A stretch of DNA of 64,000 nucleotides, from assembly GCA_030685235.1 (NCBI GenBank), contig MU839230.1:1-64000 (forward strand), given 5' to 3'. Origin of the DNA: Copromyces sp. CBS 386.78. Taxonomy: Eukaryota > Ascomycota > Sordariomycetes > Sordariales > Sordariaceae. The notes beneath the pieces were generated by a model that did no database searches, was not told the DNA's origin, and saw only the letters and a list, made by a program, of their open reading frames with translations. Position numbers and translations under genes: made by a program. Below are positions 56,219 to 64,000 of the stretch, piece by piece. Every line of letters begins with the position of its first letter. The first letter of the stretch is position 1.

Positions 56219-58241
56219 TTTGATGACTTTCGTGCTTGGCGATGAATATGCATTAGATTTTGACAAGAAAGAAGAATCGTCAAGTCTTTGAGGACCTCAA
56301 CCTCGACATGATGGGAGCGGAGGGGTTGACAGGACACTACGTAACATTCATTAGAGGAGGCACCGGATGAATAGGTGTCAACACCTCATCGCTACCGGCA
56401 ATATTGGTTGAGCCGGGGTTGAGAGCTTCCCGCGTTCTTTGGTAAGAGGAACAGGAAACGGAGATCTCACCATACAGTCAGTGGTTAGGACTCACCCCTC
56501 GCCTTTTGTCGGTAAACGGGTTCCGTCCGTTTCCCCTTCGACTTCCTTCCTGGCTTCTCGTGCGGCCGCTTCTGTGATTACCTCGATACCTTGGGGCCTC
56601 AACTGAGTTCAACAAATCTTACATGCATCAGTCCGATCTCCATAAAATACACAATGTTTTTATGACACGGCTTGCGCCGTAAGCTTGCCGTCGCCGATAG
56701 TAAACCGATCTTGCAAATAGGCAAGGGCCTCTTTGGTACACCCGTTGTTGGTTGTAGGTATGAATGTCCGCCTTGCCTACTTACCCCAGGACCCTGTGTT
56801 ACCATATCATCAGCCAGCCTTATAGCGAGAATGTAAGCACTAGTTCTGCAACCACGAAGACGGCCGCAAGATTGTGACTTCGATATGAATATGAAGCTGC
56901 CGCTGGCCAAACTCGGTTACCGTAGCGACTGTCTAAATGGCTGACAGATGAGATGGCGCTCCTGGGTTACCATCCTCTTGCTTCTCTGGCGATCACATCA
57001 TTCATCGGCCGTCAAACTGAGTGGCTCCGAAGAAAATCGGACGGCCAACACCTCCAAGGGTGGGTAATACGATACAAGTAGGAGCCTACATACACGAATC
57101 AGTGGGAGACTGTCAAGAATGTTGGCATGAAGGATAGTGTCCAACCTCTGGATCGGTTGTCGTCCTATCTTCCTCTCACTGGTCCTATCCAGGACATCAT
57201 GCATCTGACCCACTGGCTCACCGGCTTCCTGGCAACCCCTTCCCAGCCGAAGTTGCCAACTCCCAGATTGTACCCAAACATAGCCAACGGGCTTGCCAGC
57301 GGGCAGCTTCCCGAATCGGTGCCGCTGCAATACCGCCCGTGACCCTGCCATCGAGCTACGGACGGGAAAGGATTGACCCCATTCCGCATGTAAGGACGCT
57401 TCATGTCTGTCAGCAACTGCAATAAAGCGGCGCAGCAGAAGACCAAGCGAACCATAGACATGTTGAACGGTAACCAGATGAGAGCCAAGGGTTGCTTGCC
57501 ATGCCTGGCAACGGCACAGCACAGTCCACAGTCGACGGGAGAACAACAAATCATGGGAATAGAGCATGGAGACGGGAAGTAAGGTGATGTTTACCTGTAC
57601 CCGTCCCCGGCCTGTTATTGCAAGCGGGGGATCGGCAACGAAGGGCTGGAGGGTATATGAGTCCCGCTGGATGGAAATATCGGTTGTAGGCAGGATATAG
57701 TGGTGAGAATGGAGCGGAGACTGCTTGGTCGTATTAAGTCCGTGTGGTTCTTTGCTTTTGTTGTCATACGATGGCGAGAAAGATGTCCGAGTATGGGATT
57801 GTGAATCGCTGTACAACACCAGACACCACTGGGTCATCAACCATGACATGCCGTCATCCATCGCAGGGCTCATCCCGCTATGGTCGAGGTCAACCTTGCG
57901 AGACAAGTTTAGTGCATAAACTCGGCTTTCACTGTACGTTGAATAGCAGCGTAGATGCAGGTGGACGTTGTTGTTTCTTGTGCCCCAAAACGGACCCTTT
58001 GTGCTCGTTGTAACGTATTGTAATCTTTCTGTTTGGTTCGATTCATTGTGGTGTGGCTCTGTAATTGGTAACTTTGGTGTTTATGCTGCTCGATTGATGC
58101 CTCAACTAAAAGGTTCAGAGGGTGTCAACAAAAGATGTCTGTCCGTCTGAAACGCCAATGTCAACAAAAATGACCTTCCATTAAGCGGTTCAGGCGCGAC
58201 ATACCTTGAAAGCATATATATGGTAGCATGAGGAGACGTGG
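56219..58241. other. Long intergenic region
   Basis: About 2 kb. The longest open frame (302 codons, minus, 56998-57906) has no domain, odd composition and overlapping frames on the other strand, so I do not call it. No repeat or RNA gene recognised. Confidence 0.4.
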
Positions 58242-58941
58242 TCATGGAAGATTCTTGGGAACCGAGGGAAAGAAGGTTGGATCTTGCAGTCTCTCGCGGT
58301 TGCGCTTTGCAATCTCAGCCTGCCTCTTCTTCAACAAGCGTTGCTGGTAAAAGGTGCTGTGAGGAACGTAAGTATCAGTGCGATGTACTCTAGGGTGAAG
58401 GAGGAGACAACGAACGGCTTGAGTTCAAATATCCTCGGCTCTTCTTCCACGGGAGGCGATTTGGTCCCTTCTCTACTTGCGCTCTGCGATATTGTCACCC
58501 GGTAAGTAAAGACACATTGGCTGATGATAGGAGGCTGTATGGCGTACACACCCTAGAACCCTTTGACTTTTCTTGGTCTTTCTCATCCTTCTTTTCATCC
58601 TCGTCTTTGCTCTTTTCACCATCTTTCTTGTCCTTCTTTTTCTCCTTCTCCTTCTCCTCCTTCTTTTTCTTCTGCTTCTCCTCGTACTCCTTCTTTACCC
58701 GCTCAATCTCTTCTTCCAGCTCCTTTTTCCTACGGGCCTCAATAGCTTCGGTGTCCATCTTTGGCGTGCAGAGTGCTGGCTCCTTGAGATGGCTTGGGCA
58801 GATATAAAAGAAGTCCTTGTTGTCGGGGGTGATGAGGACACTGCTGGTGAGCCGGTAGCAAAGATCGCATGACTTTGCCTTTGTCTCGGCCACCTTGCGG
58901 TGTGTGTAAAGGTTTGGAAATGAGATGGTCGCCATGCTCAT
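58242..58941 (-). CDS. VFA1: VPS4-associated protein 1
   Basis: Exons (minus) 58941-58552, 58483-58416 and 58356-58242, 190 residues. N-terminal zinc motif: FPNLYTHRKVAETKAKSCDLCY, then DNKDFFYICPSHLKEPALCTPK. A long Lys/Glu coiled coil (about 65-125) follows. The C-terminal end FYQQRLLKKRQAEIAKRNRE ... FFPSVP is the conserved Vps4-binding part. Matches the Vfa1 family (PF08432), which in yeast binds and stimulates the Vps4 ATPase in ESCRT-III disassembly at endosomes. Exon 1 uses donor GTGTGT, the choice that keeps phase 0 with exon 2. Donor GTTCGT of intron 2 is weak. Confidence 0.85.
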
Positions 58942-59602
58942 TTACAGATAATGATGATGGTTGTCTCTCGTGGTGAGTCGACAAAGCAATTGAAATGGAC
59001 GACTGACAGTTGACGCGGGTTCAACATCCAACCAAGTGGAAAGGCAACCCCATCTCTAGCCGAACCAACAATCAACAGGGGACTGGCTCACTGGGTGGTA
59101 GGGGGTTAGGGTTAAAGATGCATCGGTCATAAGATGGAGCTCCAATCCCCGCTTCCCCTGCCTCCACTGTGACTGGACCTGAGTGGAGTCACGCACAGCT
59201 CTCCCGCTCCACCGCGGGGAAAGCTTTCAATTGCGCTAGGCCGTTGCCGTGGCCCCTGTGCCTCGCGCCGTAGGGCTGATGCGGGAGCTTCAGTGGGCAT
59301 TATTCGCTGTCGGAAGGTACCGATCCAGTGAAAGAGCTCCCCGCTACGTGCCGACGCTGCGCGATTGAGTCACTCTGCGATATTCGGCGGGTACAAACCT
59401 GACGTACCTACCTTGCTGTTGACAAAACTTTTTTCTTTTTGTTTGTTGCTCTCTTTTTCCCCATTCTTCTCCTGCATCTGTCAAACTCACGTCTCCCCTT
59501 TCGCATTGCATAGCGTCAACTCGGCTCGCAAGCTACGGCACCCTCGTATCCACCGACCTCATCCCAATTGACAGCCACGATTCCGTCCAAAGTCGCGCAA
59601 CC
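58942..59602. other. Divergent promoter of VFA1 and ARG4
   Basis: Shared upstream region. Contains a telomere-like GGTTAGGGTTAA at 59104-59115 and a Gcn4/CPC1-type TGAGTCA at 59366-59372. Confidence 0.5.
59366..59372. promoter_or_regulatory. Gcn4/CPC1 binding site upstream of ARG4
   Basis: TGAGTCA (complement TGACTCA), the exact core bound by Gcn4/CPC1 bZIP factors of general amino acid control, 231 bp before the ARG4 ATG. Its place before an arginine biosynthesis gene makes a functional role likely. Confidence 0.65.
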
Positions 59603-61122
59603 ATGAGCGGACAGGCCAAGCCCACCGAGAACATGCTCTGGGGAGGTCGCTTTACCGGTATGCCTCGACAGCTCTCATCTCTGGGTCCTACATAGCAGCA
59701 GCTTATCAAGTTGATGTGATCCCATTGCGCGGACCCGACACAATGGTGGAGGCCATAGGCTAATCTTGGCGCGCAGGCGGCCTCGACCCCCTCATGGTCC
59801 AGTACAACGAGTCCATCCACTTCGACCGTGCCCTCTACGCCCAGGACATCACCGGCAGCATTGCCTTTGCGCGCGCCAACGCCAAGGCCGGAATCATCAC
59901 CCAGGACGAGTTCAGTAAGCTGGAGCAGGGTCTCCTGGCTGTCAAGAAGGAGTGGGAGGACGGTACCTTCAAGATTGTCCCCGGCGTCGATGAGGATATC
60001 CATACTGCCAACGAGCGTCGTCTCGGCGACATCATCGGAAAGGATGTTGCTGGCAAGCTTCACACCGGCCGCTCCCGTAACGAGCAGGTCGCTACCGATA
60101 TGCGCATGTGGCTCCGCGACGAGCTCCGCAAGATTGAGAAGCACCTCCAGGACTTCCTGAACGTCACTGCTGCCCGCGCCGAGCAGGAGATCGATGTTAT
60201 CATGCCTGGATACACCCACTTGCAGCGCGCCCAGCCCGTCCGTTGGAGCCACTGGATGCTCTCGTACGGTTTCGCTTTCGCTAGCGACCTCGAGCGTCTG
60301 CGCGAGGTTATCAAGCGCGTCAACCGCAGCGCTCTTGGCTGCGGTGCACTCGCCGGTAACCCCTTCGGCATTGACCGTGAGATGATGTCCAAGGAGCTTG
60401 GCTTCGATGGCCTCCTCTGGAACTCCATGGGCGCTGTCGCCGATCGTGACTTTGTTGCCGAGACCCTCCAGTGGGGTGCCATGTTGATGCAGCACATATC
60501 TCGCTGGTCCGAGGATCTCATCATCTACTCTACTAGCGAGTTTGGTTTCGTCAGGCTGGCGGATGCCTACTCTACCGGCAGCTCGCTTATGCCCCAGAAG
60601 AAGAACCCCGACAGTCTTGAGCTGCTCAGGGGTAAGGCTGGAAGAGCTTTCGGTCACATGGCTGGCTTCATGATGACCCAGAAGGGTATTCCCAGCACTT
60701 ACAACAAGGATCTCCAGGAGTCCTGGGAGCCCATGCTCGACCACGTCAAGACTGTTTCCGACAGCATCCAGATTGCCAACGGTGTCTTGGCTACCCTCAG
60801 CATCCAGCCCGAGAAGATGAAGGAGTCCCTTGACCCCTTCATGCTCGCCACCGACCTTGCTGACTACCTGGTCCGCAAGGGTGTTCCTTTCCGCGAGACT
60901 CACCACATCTCTGGCCGCTGCGTTGCCCTCTCAGAGCAGACCGGTATTCCCATGGACAAGCTCTCATATGAGCAGCTCAAGGGTATCGATGCCCGCTTCG
61001 AGGAGGATATTTCCAAAGTGTTCGACTACGAGAAGAGCGTTGAGATGCGCTCTGCCAAGGGCGGCACCAGCAAGGCTTGCGTCCTGGAGCAAATCCAGGT
61101 TCTCAAGTCCATGCTTGCCTAG
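59603..61122 (+). CDS. ARG4: Argininosuccinate lyase
   Basis: Exons 59603-59657 and 59777-61122 (GTATGC...GCAG, phase 1), 466 residues, the normal length. Splits argininosuccinate into arginine and fumarate, the last step of arginine synthesis, as a homotetramer. Seen: WGGRFTGGLDP at the N-terminus, HTGRSRNEQ (about 114-122), catalytic His in [10 protein letters not shown] (about 165), and the fumarase/lyase signature [11 protein letters not shown] (about 287-297). Codon use is strongly biased to C-ending codons in exon 2, as in highly expressed genes. A Gcn4/CPC1 site lies upstream. Confidence 0.97.
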
Positions 61123-61717
61123 ATGTCGAGTCTGGGCAAGTCTGGATATGACGTGTACGAGGGATCTAATGGAGTTTTGCACGCAGCCGGACAAAATGCT
61201 GCGATTTTACGATGTACAATAGCTATGAACTGGGACATATGATGCGGTATGGGTGTATGGGTCTTGACATACCGGCAACTTGTAGCATGGGATTTAAGAT
61301 GCGTTATGCTTTTTAGCCTAAACCTTTGGTTATACAATTCAAGACCATCTCTTTGGCGTTTAAACTCCTGATCGTCCCCAAGTCTGGCCGGCTAGAATCC
61401 AGAGGAAATGGCACCATCCAGATGATGATCAAGCTGTGTACCCTAACCCTTGTAGCGGCTGAAGTAACACCCGCCTGCAGGGAAGAGAGCAAGTCATTTA
61501 CGCGTCAAAAGCTGACGTGCTGAACGCCAATCCAAATCCCAGAATACAGAAGCATACAACTTCCACCCAGACACACTACACAGCCTAATTTCGCCATTGC
61601 ACGACCGGCTCTGCAAGAACTCGCATATTCAAGCCGCTGGATGTTGCGTAAATCATATATTTCCACGACGCCCTCAATTGGCCCTTTTCACACCCCGACT
61701 ACGACATAACCGCTGCC
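61123..61717. other. Intergenic, RTT106 promoter
   Basis: Contains a CCCTAACCCT telomere-like box at 61441-61450, about 270 bp before the RTT106 ATG. Otherwise unremarkable. Confidence 0.45.
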
Positions 61718-63300
61718 ATGGCAGCCAAGCTCGACTCCCAGAAGCTGGGACTCGTCTTTCAGAGCCGACCCGACATTTTGAAGGGCATCCAAGAAGCGGC
61801 TGGTATGTTCCTCTTTCTTACGACCCATTCGGATCTATAGTCGGGCCCCCGGACCAATTTCTCACAATACCTTTCTCTGTACCTGTTTGCTAACCTGGAT
61901 GGCACCTTGTCCCGATGTAGACTCTCCGGCGCGCATCGATCTTTTCAACAACATCGCATCTTTTGTGTACGAGAGGATAGCGAACAGCACATCTGAAGAA
62001 CCAGCCGCGAAGAGGAGACGTGTCGAAGGACAAACAACCGGTTCCAATGGCGCAGCTCAACTGATTGCGGGCTCACAAGCGGCAGTGCTCGGCGCAGACG
62101 CCGCCGCCGCCGAACCAGTACTCCTGGAGATCAAGGACATTTCCATATCGGTGCCCCAGCGCAAGAAGTACGACTTGTGCTTCACCAAGAACTTTCTCTA
62201 CGCTCGCGCTTCAGGATCTCCGGTGCCCGTACAAGGCATTGTGTATCCGTGGAAAGACATTGGTTCGTATTCTCGGCCCAGTTGACCATATGGGAAGGAC
62301 GATTTGGCTAACAACCTTCCAATCAACAACAGAACATGCATTCTACCTCCCTGTACCCGACAAGTCCCAAGTCCAGCATAACTACGTCCTCCTCCCGCGC
62401 AACAGCTACCTACCAAGCACCAAGTCCCAACCCCCCGCCGATCAGCAAACCCAACAAGCCACGACGCCGCTCGAGCCGCTCGTGTTCACCATCCCGTCCA
62501 CCGCGCCCAAGCCAGGCACCGTCACGGGTCCCTCAGCTGCCGCCGCTGCCCCCGTCTCCGACAGCTACGCCACGCTCTTTCACTGGGCCTTGACCACATG
62601 TTTGCGCGCGGCCGGCAACCACGCATGCGAGCTCGTGTCGTCCCACCCGAAGGTATTCCACAGCATGGCGCGCCAGGCATACCGCCCACAGGAGAAGGCG
62701 GTCCACGTCAAGGCGTTCCGCGGCAGCAAGGACGGCTTTCTGTTTTTCCTGCCGACGGGAATCCTGTGGGGGTTCAAGAAGCCTTTGCTTTTCTTGCCGC
62801 TTGACAAGATTGTTGCGGTTAGCTATACGAGCGTGTTGCAGAGGACGTTCAACATTGTGGTGGAACTGGAGGGAGTAGAGGGGAGTGAAGAGGGAGGACA
62901 GGAAATCGAATTCAGCATGCTGGACCAGGAGGATTATGCTGGGATTGATCAAAGTTATGTGAGGAGACACGGGCTGGCGGATCGTAGCATGGCGGAGCAG
63001 AGGAAGGCGAAGAAGCAGCTGGTGGAGAATGCGAAGAGGGCTGCTGCGGGTGAAAATGGTGTTGAGGGTGGTGCGGATGGTGAGGGAGCTGATGATGGGC
63101 TGACGGAGCTGGAGAGGGCGCAGAAGGAAGAGGAGCAGAGGTTACAGGATGAGGAAGACGAAGAGGAAGAGGATTATGATCCGGGTAGTGATGGGGAGAG
63201 TGAGGGCTCGGGGTCGAGTGATGAGGAGGAGGAGGAGGATGGTGAAGGAGGGGGTAACGAGGATGACGATGAGGATATGGACGAGGGATTGGAAGAATAG
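61718..63300 (+). CDS. RTT106: Histone chaperone Rtt106
   Basis: Exons 61718-61802, 61921-62262 and 62333-63300, introns 118 and 70 bp, phase 1 each; 464 residues, close to yeast Rtt106 (455). An N-terminal helical part ([20 protein letters not shown]) is followed by the double PH module: [20 protein letters not shown] ... [20 protein letters not shown], and [20 protein letters not shown] ... [20 protein letters not shown] and FNIVVELEG. The C-terminus is an acidic tail with a coiled stretch. Rtt106 binds H3-H4, preferring K56-acetylated H3, and deposits them in replication-coupled and silencing contexts. A basic KRRRV in the linker may be a nuclear signal. Confidence 0.93.
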
Positions 63301-64000
63301 CCACATTGGGTTGACAAGCGTTTCAAATTTTTTCTGGGAGGGTTCATTAAAAGGATGTATCTCATCACGAAGCCAAATGAGACTTCCTTTTGGTTCCAAA
63401 TGCCATTGAATCTGTGTTTACTTGAGATACTTGGTAGAGGAGTTTGGTATCGTAACGCTGTAAAGGGTGTACTTGGGAACGCGTATAAAATACAACAACT
63501 AATGGGTCTGCTTCTATGGCTTAGACAGCTAGACCTAAGTCACGATGCACCTAAAGAAGACCAAGACAGCAAGAGCAAGTATCATTGCGTTTTGGAAGCA
63601 CGGTCGGATGTCTCCCAATTCGGTATCCCGACGCCGATACAGTCACTACCTCGTGATAAGCGAGCCTTACACCGTTTACAACACACATCCAGTTGTCTTC
63701 ACCGTTACTGTTCGTGGCCACCGTTTGACGATTCCATCACGCCATCCCTCCTGGGTCCTAACCTCCTCCTCTGTGTCGTTGTGACCGGAGGCCGCCCACA
63801 CGAAATCTCCAGTTCTTTCTCCGTTCCAAATACCACACTGGCCTGAAAGCTTACCTACCTTGGCCCACAGGCTCGGTCACCCACATTCCGGTTTACCCTT
63901 GTTAGTCAAATGTCGGTTTTCTTAAAGCCTGGCAGGGCCCATCTACACACGTGTGTGTGGGTGTGTGGACGGGATGCAGGTGCGTGTGTGTGGGAGCTCC
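63301..64000. other. Intergenic at right edge
   Basis: RTT106 3' region; a GT-rich microsatellite-like stretch at about 63946-63992 near the window end. No gene recognised. Confidence 0.45.

Noticed and set aside
56998..57906. 302-codon open frame on the minus strand
   Set aside because: No domain, unusual composition, another frame open on the plus strand (57127-57342), no convincing start context. Could be chance.
59533..60906. 457-codon open frame on the minus strand across ARG4
   Set aside because: It is the antisense shadow of the highly codon-biased argininosuccinate lyase, whose plus-strand identity is certain.

Overview
This is nuclear DNA of a filamentous ascomycete, most likely a Sordariomycete (perhaps Sordariales). 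The evidence is introns mostly of 55-120 bp with GTRNGT donors, many plant-biomass and secreted enzymes (PL3 pectate lyase, AA9, GH79), fungal-specific families (Clr5, DUF3112, DUF3176, SAT4-type rhodopsin) and a repeat at the left edge with the footprint of repeat-induced point mutation (RIP). The species cannot be named from the sequence. I rebuilt exon structures by hand from reading phase and splice signals; nearly all close in phase.

Layout. 1-1.7 kb: hexamer repeat plus a RIP-degraded Ty1/copia retrotransposon and its probable 3' LTR. 2.5-9.3 kb: Clr5-domain protein, SRPK-like kinase, DUF3112 membrane protein, tRNA-Ser. 11-20 kb: secreted pectate lyase, IKS1 kinase, purine nucleoside permease, GH79 glycosidase with an unresolved 5' end. 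20-27 kb: Cys-rich/coiled-coil orphan, an AA9 monooxygenase gene with a 1-base frameshift and a tRNA-Thr gene inside its first intron, a DUF3176 membrane protein, a 60-residue Cys-rich protein. 28-35 kb: a TIR/TA-flanked MITE holding a tRNA-like Pol III promoter, a cytochrome P450, a secreted orphan, a SAT4-type membrane protein. 36.5-43 kb: mitochondrial calcium uniporter, siderophore acyltransferase, small secreted CVNH-like protein. 43.6-50.7 kb: polyQ FAR1-like DNA-binding protein, ABM-type small protein, OPT transporter. 52-56 kb: MARVEL protein, a candidate N-myristoylated polybasic/acidic orphan, an SDR gene remnant. 58-63.3 kb: housekeeping genes VFA1, ARG4, RTT106.

There is no convincing biosynthetic cluster: the P450 and the siderophore acyltransferase stand without partner genes. 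The left two thirds are a mosaic of secreted or accessory genes, transposon remains and damaged genes. The right third is denser in conserved genes. The most unusual items are the tRNA nested in the frameshifted AA9 gene, the MITE with an internal Pol III-like promoter, and the MGATLS/polybasic orphan. I did not find a clear multi-gene novel system.
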